DNA of 64,000 nucleotides from M1-B18 sp048264125 (lineage in GTDB: Bacteria; Bacillota; Clostridia; Peptostreptococcales; Natronincolaceae), in assembly GCA_048264125.1 (NCBI GenBank), contig JBLXDM010000002.1, positions 372,001 through 436,000 of the forward strand, given 5' to 3'. This document shows, piece by piece, positions 27,501 through 35,678 of the stretch (position 1 is the stretch's first letter; each line of letters begins with the position of its first letter). Under the pieces are notes generated by a model, which ran no database searches, had not been told where the DNA came from, and saw only the letters and a list, made by a program, of their open reading frames with translations. The position numbers and the translations under genes are program-made.

Positions 27501-30452
27501 AGTGTTTTCCAGAACGTCGCCATAGGCCGGTACATATACCCAGATGGTTCTTGCATTGTTGCTTCTACGATAAACCTGGGCCTCCTGAGTACCGAAGTAT
27601 ACCTTCACACCTTCTAAGAGGAAATCCCCTTGAATTTCTGCGATATTGCCGCCTCGGTAATCTCCAAGGTTCGGTGTTATGCTGGTGATGCTGGGTTTTG
27701 TAGCAACATCTATAAATTTGAAGCCCTTGCTTAGGGTATGGCTGCCTAAGTCGGGGTTTACTACCTTAACGTCTAAAAACTCATTTTTAAAGAAGCCTAA
27801 CTCATCAGGATCCGGCACCAGCATATAGATTGTTTCATTGTCCACCACGGCGATATTGCTGCTGTAGGTTTTTATTGGCTGTCCGTCTGCGCCTGGAATC
27901 AAGGTGTCTCCATCATAAATATTTACAAAATCCCTTAAGTCCAATATGGTTTCAAGCGGATCAAGCGGATCTTCGATATAGAAAAATTCATCATTTACGT
28001 CTTTTCCATCTATATATACTCTTGTTCCGATTTTTATCTGATCATTTTCACCTTGTTCATTAGCAGGATAGAAGCCTGTACCCTTGATGATTACCAGGGC
28101 CCCCTTGCCGCCAACATTAGGTATGATTCTGGTTATTGTCGGCTGACTGAAGGTCTGTATGTATTCAAACGGTGCGGATGCAAAGCCGCCGTCGGGGTTT
28201 ATCACCTGAACGGTGGTTACACCCACTCTGCCCTTTGGCGCCTTAAAGGTAATGGTGCCTTTAACCACGTCGATCACCGGGTTGGTCACCTGCTCGCCAT
28301 CTACGGTTACTATTGCTCCCGGTTGGAAGTTTCTTCCCTTTATAACTACCTGCTCCTCTTTACCGACAGCCACCTTGTTAGGTGTAACCTCATCAATTAT
28401 CGGCAACAAGGCACCAGAGGGAGGATTCACATATTGAAAGAAGTTTTCCTTTGTATCTCTGCCGCCAAGGCCGCCAAGGGGATTTGGATTAAATACAGTG
28501 ACATCGGCATAGCCCGTATATATAGGAGAGCCAGCAGGTATTGTAAATTTAATCTTTGCACCTGACTTTATAGCCTGTCCATCAACAACTACGTCATCTG
28601 CGGTTAACACCTCGAATTTTAGGCCTGGAATGTTTATTGCTCCTTCATTAACCGAACCATCTGCCTTGCTACTGTAATAAGCTTCTACATTGCCCAGACT
28701 GTTTATGGTAATAACCTTATATTTTTCAGATACTACTATGGCATCTGTTCCTATGATAACCCTCGGGTAGTATCTATTCTGTGCTGAGCCTTCTACTCTA
28801 AATTGCTGTCCCTCTATGGTGGCTGTTATAATTTCGTCGTAGGGTCCCTTATTGGGTGTAATTTTTGTAATTACAGGCGTTGTTGTGTCTGGTTGGAATT
28901 CATAGTAAAGCTTTGACTGTGTCGTGTAAGGAGCTTCCTCAACAATAAAATCAATCTCAGTAATTTTATCAGCGACATCTACTTCGTAATATACTGTTTC
29001 TGTCCTAGTAGTAATAACGTAGCTCCCTGCCTGACTGACCTTATCGGTCTTTATAGAAATAACACTTGATCCATCTGCATCGATAGACGCAGGAGCAACT
29101 GGAAGGGAGGTGATTTCTGCCTTTAAGGCTACATTGACAGTTATTTTTCTCTCAACATATTTACCATTGGCAAGCTTATATAGTACATACTTTGACTTAG
29201 GATCTACATCTTCAAAGTATTTTATATTTGATGCGTTTCCTTCTTCAATTATCATGCCTATTTTGTCTATATTTTGGATATTATTCAGGGCAACAAGATT
29301 TCTAATTCTTAGCATATTGATATCATTTTCAATATTTGTAAAGCCCTTTGTCGGAGATACATCCATAATTTCAAGCACAGAGGACAGGGCACCCGTATAA
29401 GTAAATTTGGGCCCATGATTATATATATCTCCAAAATAATTTACAATAGTGATTTGTTTTTGGCCTGTTGTTGCAAGCTTAGGCACGATAACCTCTAGCC
29501 CCTGCTTAGGAACGCCATTTTCAGTATATGTAAAAGTACCGTCACTAAAGGGACCAATGTTCCTCTTGGCCTCAACACCGTCAATATAGATTTTTGTTCC
29601 TGGGTCTAAAAGAGGCGTAGGGTTCCCGGCTTTTATTCGCAGAATAGTACCCTGTGTACCCTGCATCGGGGTTATTTCTACTCCCTGCAGATTTAGAGGA
29701 TTGGCTATATTAACTGCATTCTTTACTATGTACGCAATATTAACATTTTCATATTTTTTCAACTCAAAGACTAGATTCTGATTATTCATAGCAGATATTG
29801 TAGAAGTGTCAACGGTGATGTTATTGCTGTCAACCACAGTGTAGCCTACACTGCTGTTAACTGTGTTGCCAGTTGTTATTCCAAAGGTGTATTCATTAGT
29901 AAAGTCAACACCCTTAATAGCTAGAGCATCCGTCCCCTTTATTACCGTTACAGGCCACGCCGCAGGGGTCCCATTGTTGATCTCATCAATCTTCATCAGG
30001 TTGAAATCCTTCACCGGAAGCTTGAAAATCTTTGAAATACTGGGTGAGTATAGGAAATTATTCCTTACTATTCCAAAGTAGACTTCTTCATCGTTTTCTG
30101 TAATACCGAACATCCCTTTGATACTCAATCCAGTACCTTCCGGAGTATAGTCCAATCTGGAGCTATTTACATAGGTAAGCTCTTGTGGAGATATCGCATG
30201 CTTAATATCAAACTCTAATCCGTCGTGAACCATAACAACGATGGTGTCATTTTGGGTTAATGCTAGGCCATTAAATATTACCTGATAGCTGGTAGTTTTT
30301 TGACCACCAACAACCTCCACTATTTCTCGTATTGTAATATTGTTAATCATCGGATCAATTGTTGCAGCATAAGAAGCATTCATCATAAATCCATTTATAA
30401 ATATATTAAATATCAAAATAAACAACATTAAAAAGGATAGTTTTTTCTTCAT
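24525..30452 (-). CDS. giant surface protein with about eleven IPT/TIG repeats and a fibronectin III domain
   Basis: 1975 residues. A signal peptide (LFILIFNIFINGFMMNASYA) is followed by a Clostridia-type N-terminal domain. Successive IPT/TIG immunoglobulin-like modules begin near residues 245, 355, 526, 686, 776, 928, 1023, 1138, 1326, 1448 and 1541, typified by ITPNLGDYRGG and VTPALGPVSGGTKVTIKGTG. A fibronectin type III domain (about 1674-1750, with YEIYGKLSSEREYVFLGDT) and a charged helix (REKLEAIEKEQQKFRKEGKE) precede a C-terminal beta domain. There is no SLH domain, sortase motif or C-terminal anchor, so attachment is unexplained. It is divergent from the stalk-domain gene. An adhesin or lattice component is inferred. 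Confidence 0.85.
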   Translation of the reverse strand: MKKKLSFLMLFILIFNIFINGFMMNASYAATIDPMINNITIREIVEVVGGQKTTSYQVIFNGLALTQNDTIVVMVHDGLEFDIKHAISPQELTYVNSSRLDYTPEGTGLSIKGMFGITENDEEVYFGIVRNNFLYSPSISKIFKLPVKDFNLMKIDEINNGTPAAWPVTVIKGTDALAIKGVDFTNEYTFGITTGNTVNSSVGYTVVDSNNITVDTSTISAMNNQNLVFELKKYENVNIAYIVKNAVNIANPLNLQGVEITPMQGTQGTILRIKAGNPTPLLDPGTKIYIDGVEAKRNIGPFSDGTFTYTENGVPKQGLEVIVPKLATTGQKQITIVNYFGDIYNHGPKFTYTGALSSVLEIMDVSPTKGFTNIENDINMLRIRNLVALNNIQNIDKIGMIIEEGNASNIKYFEDVDPKSKYVLYKLANGKYVERKITVNVALKAEITSLPVAPASIDADGSSVISIKTDKVSQAGSYVITTRTETVYYEVDVADKITEIDFIVEEAPYTTQSKLYYEFQPDTTTPVITKITPNKGPYDEIITATIEGQQFRVEGSAQNRYYPRVIIGTDAIVVSEKYKVITINSLGNVEAYYSSKADGSVNEGAINIPGLKFEVLTADDVVVDGQAIKSGAKIKFTIPAGSPIYTGYADVTVFNPNPLGGLGGRDTKENFFQYVNPPSGALLPIIDEVTPNKVAVGKEEQVVIKGRNFQPGAIVTVDGEQVTNPVIDVVKGTITFKAPKGRVGVTTVQVINPDGGFASAPFEYIQTFSQPTITRIIPNVGGKGALVIIKGTGFYPANEQGENDQIKIGTRVYIDGKDVNDEFFYIEDPLDPLETILDLRDFVNIYDGDTLIPGADGQPIKTYSSNIAVVDNETIYMLVPDPDELGFFKNEFLDVKVVNPDLGSHTLSKGFKFIDVATKPSITSITPNLGDYRGGNIAEIQGDFLLEGVKVYFGTQEAQVYRRSNNARTIWVYVPAYGDVLENTNSAMVPVTVLNANGGSHTKYDGYTYVNPGYDVRITKLTPNVGNTSGGDRILISGDGFRAHNYGSTDPAHPQQLPAVYFGGIRVPEDKVTFVIPPKGTYNAIETSDMIIVEYTPPNPAGRVDVTVINYDGAIATMKSAFEYRSKQPAITNVLPKQGTMYGGSEITITGKDFVENGLHVVFGDEVAAQDILSGQAEVRIGDVIVRYNAYAPDNISLYYKDVEPGKELNVYKDGTPTNTFSIIEEEEFIIVRINWSGLPPAQADQNTIHMADENIKIEIKDSNLVLTRRLGVIKRLEGENKIVLLTPPSSEVGKKTLTVYNYDGKNAKSDFTYTNPFRAPVITNITPVSDMTVTEINGVPYTGTNPIKVATASPVGGSPLIITGENFRAGVKVFIDGKEATIKNKSPNDDELIITVPAADTAVVGQFLRILVLNEDGGSAYGDQVIPNPFYFRYITEGSSPTITSVTPALGPVSGGTKVTIKGTGFKDRDSFNNPKIVQVLIGGIPVPQANVTYIDPQTLEVIMPEGRIGKQTIEVINYDYGRAIGTDIFTYISQPEILTVNPGKLFTNDTQTEVIVSGRQFLTGAKLIIGGVMMLEKDVQPGQTITARGIRGVDSNGNNREMVVVGGIEAASVVVENENTLKVTFNEALDLENSHMIVVNTDGGLSSEYKSFEYQIPVPSKPLVLEAIPGAEASVLLVWSDSHPEVLNRADRYEIYGKLSSEREYVFLGDTRDTDFLVKGLQQNQNYSFMVRAMNRYGSALEFAEATVRTFNEREDQQLREKLEAIEKEQQKFRKEGKEEISGATVIRTIGTEEIPAGTTPYVIDFSLSKYSKQNKFVVAIPLSVVQSLNRSITITDGTLSFTLLPKDLFTREVSQVNVKDLNDTHVRVSVERLAGQKAEAVITAIGRTQRRASEVYEIDFQLQVSNTITAIAGMLRNGTMSIKFEEVAYPTADKNKLFLGQYNASAHSFTKLGSSNTGSTKNKGRYMLLSDR

Positions 30453-30804
30453 AGCATGACCTCCCGGATAATCTTCACATTAATATATCGTCAAATATGG
30501 TAAATTTATATAGTTGTATATTTTTCCTTCACTTGCATTTTTTTCATTATAGCATAATGAATATTGCTATTTCTTGGTATTTCGACAATTGTAATAAAAA
30601 TGAAACAATATGACTAGATTATACTGAGGGGTTTGATAAATAGTGAATCGTGAAAATTGTGATTCTTTGCTCTACTTAAAGTAATAGGTCAAATGACTAT
30701 TTACTTTTTCCAGTCTTAAGGCTTTTAATAAAATAGGTCTTTAATTTTTCCATTATTTAACCGATAATAGTATATAATGCTATTTTACTCAAGGAGGTTT
30801 GATG
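30453..30804. other. divergent intergenic region
   Basis: About 350 AT-rich bases between two divergent envelope genes. It holds a TATAAT (30773-30778) placed to serve the rightward gene, a short TAGTGAATCGTGA copy of the dispersed repeat (30641-30653), and no convincing ORF. Confidence 0.5.
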
Positions 30805-32202
30805 ATGACAAAAAATACTAAACGGCTAATCATTTTTATTTTACTTTTCACCTTCTCACTTACGGGGGTTACCTACTCCAGAACTTACAGCAGGAACATT
30901 ATCGCCTGGTATAATAACATTCAAGTGATACTTGATGGCGAAACCTTGAACTTAAGCAACGAACCCTTTATCTATGAAAATCATGTCTATATGCCCATTG
31001 AAGAGCTTTCAGACACCCTTTATATGAACTATAATTACAATGACAAGGAGGGTATAGTAACAATCGACTCCAATAGGTTGAACGTTGCTGATCCTAATTC
31101 TTCTGCAGCACCGGTGGCTTTTCAAAAAGAATATGAACTGTCACTGGTAAAATATCAGAATGAACAGCTACTAAAAGAACTTGAATTGCTTAAAGAAGGA
31201 CGTTATCCTTATCGTAAGATTGATACTATAGGAGAAATGCAGACATATTTGAAGGACAATTTTAAAATGTTAGAGAATATAAGTATGACCATTCAACTTG
31301 TTAGTAATGGAAATAATAAGTACACGCTTAATCTGGTGTTTAACTATTCGGACATTTCGAAATGGAATATTCTAGGACGAAGAACTATTGAAAATTATGT
31401 GGATGATATGTTCTATGCAATTAAGGATCTCTACAACAGTCAAGCAGAGTTGACAGGCGTTATAAGGCATAACTCCACATATAACAATACACGCTTAGTT
31501 GAGTATTATACTCGAGGAAATCGTCTATATTTTGACTTTTCTCAGTCTTCACTTAAGAAAAATCAGCAGATCGACGGTTCAAAGCTAGAGAAGGATATTT
31601 ATGATAATCTTAAACAATATAATAGTGCTTCCTTCACATATGAAGCATTTGTTTCACAAAGTGATGTTGACCTAATAATAAACACAGAGAGCAGCTTCTT
31701 TGATTGGAGTCCTTCTTTAAAGATGCAGTACTTAAAAAGACTTAGAGCTGAAATTGCCAAGGTTAATCCTCATATATATGTAGCAGGAAGAATTAAGTAC
31801 AGAGACAAAGTGTTCAAGTTCAGTATCGAAGGTGATATTATTCGTTCAGTTGACCTTATGGAAGAAACTGAAAATTATTTAAATACAAATTACAAAACTT
31901 ATAACTACACAGAGAGTTTTACATTTACATATGCCGTGAGTGAAGGCTATAGTAATAACTTTAGAATTGATTTACAGGGTAACTTCTCAAAGTTGAACCC
32001 TAACTGGATACTAGTTCAAAACAATTCAGAGTTGTCCTTTAGGTACTTCATTCAAAGTGCATACCAATATGTTGAAAATATATGGAATGTAGATATCTTC
32101 GGCGAGGTGACCGATAAGGATCTTGTCACAATCTGTGAGTTAGAGTACTACCCAACTGGTCAATACCAATTTAGAAGTATTCAACCTATTATATTTAGAT
32201 AG
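30805..32202 (+). CDS. secreted protein with copper-amine-oxidase-type stalk domain
   Basis: About 465 residues. A signal peptide (LIIFILLFTFSLTGVTYS) precedes a segment (NNIQVILDGETLNLSNEPFI, then YENHVYMPIEELSDTL and GIVTID) that matches the N-terminal stalk domain common in Clostridia surface proteins. The rest, about 340 residues, is beta-rich with a coiled segment KYQNEQLLKELELLKEG and is not recognised. Two ATGs in tandem (30802, 30805) follow AAGGAGG; the second has the better spacing. No wall anchor is seen. A terminator follows, so it is monocistronic. Confidence 0.75.
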   Translation: MTKNTKRLIIFILLFTFSLTGVTYSRTYSRNIIAWYNNIQVILDGETLNLSNEPFIYENHVYMPIEELSDTLYMNYNYNDKEGIVTIDSNRLNVADPNSSAAPVAFQKEYELSLVKYQNEQLLKELELLKEGRYPYRKIDTIGEMQTYLKDNFKMLENISMTIQLVSNGNNKYTLNLVFNYSDISKWNILGRRTIENYVDDMFYAIKDLYNSQAELTGVIRHNSTYNNTRLVEYYTRGNRLYFDFSQSSLKKNQQIDGSKLEKDIYDNLKQYNSASFTYEAFVSQSDVDLIINTESSFFDWSPSLKMQYLKRLRAEIAKVNPHIYVAGRIKYRDKVFKFSIEGDIIRSVDLMEETENYLNTNYKTYNYTESFTFTYAVSEGYSNNFRIDLQGNFSKLNPNWILVQNNSELSFRYFIQSAYQYVENIWNVDIFGEVTDKDLVTICELEYYPTGQYQFRSIQPIIFR

Positions 32203-32217
32203 CTAAATAGTATTTTT

Positions 32218-32243
32218 AAAAAATCCACTCCGGTGGATTTTTT
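32218..32243 (+). terminator. terminator
   Basis: AAAAAATCCAC pairs with GTGGATTTTTT around a 4-base loop, directly after the stalk-domain gene. Confidence 0.9.
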
Positions 32244-32328
32244 ATTTGAATTGTCACCAAACCTTAATATTAATTACCCTAAACCTCTGATATAATGGGC
32301 TTATCAGATAAAAGGATGAGGTGTGAAT

Positions 32329-32907
32329 ATGAAAAAACAGCGTAAGCTTATGACAAAACTTAATCTTTTGTTAGTAATACTTCTTCTGATGGCTTCTCCC
32401 TTAAGTGCTTATGCCAATGTGGCAATTTCAACGGATGCAGCGGGCAATTACCTGAAGCAGCTTGGCATTTTCACTGGCTATGAGGATGGCAGCCTTGGAT
32501 TGGATAGAAATATAACCCGTGCTGAGTTTTCTGCTCTAGCAGTTAGACTTCTCGGTCTCGAGGAACAGCATGAGGCTAACAAGGGCAAGACCGCCTTCAA
32601 GGATGTACCTGCAGACTTTTGGGCCTCCGGTTATATTAATATCGCAGTATCTAAGGGTCTATTTACAGGCTTCGAGGATCAAACCTTCAGGCCTCAGGAG
32701 CATATCACCTATGCTCAAATTATAGCCGTGCTGGTTCGTTTGCTGGGCTATGAAAAGGAGGTTACCGGTGAATGGCCGCAAGGGCATATTGATAAGGCAA
32801 CTGAGCTAAAGATCAACAACGGCATTACCTACCAGCCTTCACAGGCGGTAAACCGTGGTGATATCGCTGTTATGATACATCAATCTATGGATGTGGTGCT
32901 TAAGTAA
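32329..32907 (+). CDS. SLH-only secreted protein
   Basis: 192 residues. A signal peptide (LLLVILLLMASPLSAYA) is followed by three SLH repeats and nothing else: AAGNYLKQLGIFTGYEDGSL, FWASGYINIAVSKGLFTG and GHIDKATELKINNGITY. Such proteins consist only of the wall-binding module and could act as fillers, competitors or adaptors in the S-layer. ATG 32329 is preferred over the GTG two codons earlier because GAGGTG then sits at the right distance. The gene converges with spoIIE across a shared terminator. Confidence 0.85.
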   Translation: MKKQRKLMTKLNLLLVILLLMASPLSAYANVAISTDAAGNYLKQLGIFTGYEDGSLGLDRNITRAEFSALAVRLLGLEEQHEANKGKTAFKDVPADFWASGYINIAVSKGLFTGFEDQTFRPQEHITYAQIIAVLVRLLGYEKEVTGEWPQGHIDKATELKINNGITYQPSQAVNRGDIAVMIHQSMDVVLK

Positions 32908-32909
32908 AA

Positions 32910-32924
32910 GCGTTAGTGAATAGT
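32910..32924 (+). repeat. TAGTGAATAG-type repeat, left of a terminator
   Basis: GCGTTAGTGAATAGT starts 3 bases after the stop of the SLH-only gene. Its inverted partner is at 32967-32980. Confidence 0.6.
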
Positions 32925-32926
32925 AA

Positions 32927-32963
32927 AAGGCAGTAGAAAAATCTCAGATTTTTCTACTGCCTT
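32927..32963. terminator. bidirectional terminator between the SLH gene and spoIIE
   Basis: AAGGCAGTAGAAAAATCT (32927-32944) pairs perfectly with AGATTTTTCTACTGCCTT (32946-32963). Confidence 0.88.
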
Positions 32964-32966
32964 ATT

Positions 32967-32980
32967 TATTTCACTAATGC
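32967..32980 (-). repeat. TAGTGAATAG-type repeat, inverted copy at the spoIIE stop
   Basis: GCATTAGTGAAATA on the minus strand contains the spoIIE stop codon TAG (32974-32976). Confidence 0.55.
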
Positions 32981-35346
32981 CCCTGCCTCACCCTCCATAC
33001 CTTCGTCACCAGCACCGTCATATCATCTACCGGCTTGTTGCCTGTGGATAGTAGGGCCTGATGGAGTATTTTATCTGCCATTTCCTGTGGATTTCTTGTG
33101 TCTAAGGTGGATAAGTATTCTATTAACCACTCCTCTCCAATCTCCTGATTAATCTCTGTTATGCCGTCGGAGACCATAATAATAAAATCTCCGTCCTGCA
33201 GCTTCAAGGAATCCTCCTGTATATATATATCTGAAATTATGCCTATAGGCAGGCTTGAGGAGTTGATTACCTCCACCTTGTTGTCCTTCCTCTTAATAAA
33301 GGATGGGGCGGTTCCTATTTTGGCAAAGCTAGCTGTTCCCTTATGCAGATCTATCAGCGTCATATCTATAGTGGAGAATATCTCCTCTGTTGACTTCAGC
33401 ATTAGCATTGAATTGATTGTCTTTATAGACATTTCCTTGCCGAAGCCGGCCTCCATCATTTTTTCCAGCATTGCTATTGTTGCGCTGGACTGGTTGTGGG
33501 CCCTCTCCCCCGCCCCCATACCATCGCTTAGGGCCACCATAAACTGGCTGTTATTTATATCCATAAAGGTGTAGCTATCTCCAGATAATATGTTGCCGTC
33601 CTTTATGACTCTGGCTGCCTTTGTTGAGGCTGTATAGCGATTTGCCTCCACCAGTGTAAATCGACAGGTATTATTTTGATGTCCGGTGGAGCAGCTTTGG
33701 TATTTCTTAACCAGCTGCGCGCCCATCACCTGTGATACTACTGGAATTATTTTATCCAGACAATCCTCCCGACCATAGCAGGGCTTCTTTTCTATTGTTA
33801 TTTCCAGCTTTCCGTCGGAGGCCTTTGTAACCAGCAGATTACTTATCTGTATGCCTACCTTATCCAGCGCCACATAGATTTCGTCCTCCATTTGGGTGTC
33901 AAATTCTATATCGTTGTTTACCTCCTCCGCCAGCTCCTTAATGCCATTGGCTACTCCCTTCAGCTGCTCCCCCACCAGCTCCTTGCTTTCCAGCAGCCGC
34001 TTCTTCCAGACTAAATCTATTCTATTGAGCTCATACAGATGCACCATCTTTTGTATCATTTCCTTAGACCTTATGCATCTTTTTTCTATATGCTCTGGCA
34101 TACTGCCGCAATCCACCTCGTCCTTGACCTCTATCAGCAAAAGTAGCTCCTGAAGACCCTGAAAGGTATTAAAAAAGTTTTTATCCCAGCAGCTTCTCTT
34201 CATTCCGCATTCGCTGCAAACACTGAAGGCTACATCCTCTATCAGCTTTGATATATCCTCCTGCTGGAAGACCCCCAGCTTGTCTGAAATATTTTCAAAG
34301 GTGGTGGAAAGATCTAAAAAGGTATTGGAATAATAGGTAAGCCTTTCATGGATTCGCTTTTTCATTTCATCCCCATAGTTTTGTGTCGAATGTATTATCC
34401 CCATTACGGGACTGCTGAACTTCTGCAGCTGCATTATCCAAGCAATTGGTATCAGCATGAAAATTGCAAAGGCTGCAATAACCTCCTTCATTTGTATAAA
34501 TACCTCATAGTAGCCGTTTATGTAAAAGGTAACGATGATATTACCCACCAAAAATCCTATGCCGCTGCCAACCTTCCCTAAATCCTTGAAAATTCCCGCC
34601 AAAAGCCCCGAAAAGGCAAATATGCCAATGATCATAGGGGGCATATTGCTATAGGACATGCTGGTTATTAGCCCAAGGGTAACCCCCACCGATGCGCCTA
34701 CGCCAGGGCCGCCATTGTAGGCAAAGATGATGGTGATAAGGATGCCTAGTATATTTTTAAGGGACATGCCCATGTAGAATATTTCGTTTACACCGGATAG
34801 TGTCAGGGCCATAAGTATTGCTACACAGATGATCTCCTCTGTAGCCAGCACCCTTCTGTGGCTCTTTTGCAGTGCTATTGGTATTGCGTAGGAGGATATA
34901 TAGTAGGTGACAAATATAACCACCACCTCAAAGCCCAGCATCATAAGATCATATATGTAAAAGCCCCTGATAAAAATTGCCACCGCTCCGGCTGCCATGT
35001 ATATAGCTGCACTGACTGCCGCCGATGTCAGCACCTTTATTTTTCTAGGGTTTATGCCATAGGAAAATATCGCTGCAATAAGCGCTAGGGTTATGCCATA
35101 GGGTAAAATATCCAAGATACCATGAACCGTTAGCATTCCGGCAAAAATGGCCAATGCTACAGTTATGTATTTCTGATTTTTATGATAGAGAGCCGCAAAA
35201 AAGGCTATACCAAAGGGGGTCAGACTCCCTAATATACCTGCCCTTCCCAAAAGGAAGCCCACCAAATGCAGCAGCACTACGCTCTTATAGCTTAATAGCG
35301 CCTGGAGCCTTCTTTCGTATGAATATGCCGTCGTTCTTTCTACCAT
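32974..35346 (-). CDS. spoIIE: stage II sporulation protein E, serine phosphatase
   Basis: SpoIIE is a polytopic membrane phosphatase that dephosphorylates SpoIIAA and so activates sigma-F in the forespore; it also acts at the asymmetric septum. The 790 residues begin with about ten transmembrane segments (residues 20-310). A regulatory region follows, with a Cys cluster (CSECGMKRSCW). The C-terminal PP2C-type phosphatase has FMVALSDGMGAGERA (near 605) and FIIMVSDGITE (near 720), the metal-binding aspartates. The length is normal. The ribosome binding site AGAGGAC overlaps the end of a 29-codon ORF placed directly upstream. It is not adjacent to the rest of the yab/spo block, from which it is separated by about 17 kb of accessory genes. 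Confidence 0.96.
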   Translation of the reverse strand: MVERTTAYSYERRLQALLSYKSVVLLHLVGFLLGRAGILGSLTPFGIAFFAALYHKNQKYITVALAIFAGMLTVHGILDILPYGITLALIAAIFSYGINPRKIKVLTSAAVSAAIYMAAGAVAIFIRGFYIYDLMMLGFEVVVIFVTYYISSYAIPIALQKSHRRVLATEEIICVAILMALTLSGVNEIFYMGMSLKNILGILITIIFAYNGGPGVGASVGVTLGLITSMSYSNMPPMIIGIFAFSGLLAGIFKDLGKVGSGIGFLVGNIIVTFYINGYYEVFIQMKEVIAAFAIFMLIPIAWIMQLQKFSSPVMGIIHSTQNYGDEMKKRIHERLTYYSNTFLDLSTTFENISDKLGVFQQEDISKLIEDVAFSVCSECGMKRSCWDKNFFNTFQGLQELLLLIEVKDEVDCGSMPEHIEKRCIRSKEMIQKMVHLYELNRIDLVWKKRLLESKELVGEQLKGVANGIKELAEEVNNDIEFDTQMEDEIYVALDKVGIQISNLLVTKASDGKLEITIEKKPCYGREDCLDKIIPVVSQVMGAQLVKKYQSCSTGHQNNTCRFTLVEANRYTASTKAARVIKDGNILSGDSYTFMDINNSQFMVALSDGMGAGERAHNQSSATIAMLEKMMEAGFGKEMSIKTINSMLMLKSTEEIFSTIDMTLIDLHKGTASFAKIGTAPSFIKRKDNKVEVINSSSLPIGIISDIYIQEDSLKLQDGDFIIMVSDGITEINQEIGEEWLIEYLSTLDTRNPQEMADKILHQALLSTGNKPVDDMTVLVTKVWRVRQGH

Positions 35347-35361
35347 ACTAACACCGTCCTC

Positions 35362-35451
35362 TTATATTTCTTTTGGTAAAGCTAAGTTTAGCAGAGGACC
35401 TCCGAGAGATTTGTCAGTAAAAGCGGACTGGCCATAATTAGTTTTTGACAT
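35362..35451 (-). CDS. possible 29-residue peptide directly upstream of spoIIE
   Basis: An ATG at 35451 with an excellent ribosome binding site (CTGGAGG, 6 bases upstream) opens 29 codons ending TAA at 35362. The peptide begins MSKTNYGQSAFTDKS and ends NLALPKEI. Its stop lies 15 bases before the spoIIE ATG and next to the spoIIE ribosome binding site, so it could be translationally coupled to spoIIE or serve as a leader peptide. I know no family for it. Without conservation data it could be chance. Confidence 0.45.
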   Translation of the reverse strand: MSKTNYGQSAFTDKSLGGPLLNLALPKEI

Positions 35452-35609
35452 TTATTTCCTCCAGTATGACAAAAACCATCAAATAGTATTGCTGGGGGAC
35501 AGATATAAGCTTTTATTTTATTCTCAGTGAATGATATAAATTATTTTTTTGACGATATGTATAAGGTTTTAGGGAAAGCTTTTTGAATATATTTTTTATT
35601 TCTGAATAT

Positions 35610-35675
35610 AAATAGAGGATGGGGCTGTCATGCCCTTGTCTGTTATTACAAAGGTGTTAACAGCTCCATCCTCTA
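35610..35675 (-). terminator. long-stem hairpin after the TPR-type gene
   Basis: TAGAGGATGGGGCTGT (35613-35628) pairs with ACAGCTCCATCCTCTA (35660-35675) with one G-T pair, around a 31-base loop. It follows the stop at 35679 by 3 bases on the minus strand. Confidence 0.7.
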
Positions 35676-35678
35676 TAT

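Noticed and set aside
24525..30452. Plus-strand ORFs inside the TIG gene (for example 28053-28565)
   Set aside because: They are antisense to a continuous 1975-codon gene with clear TIG repeats.
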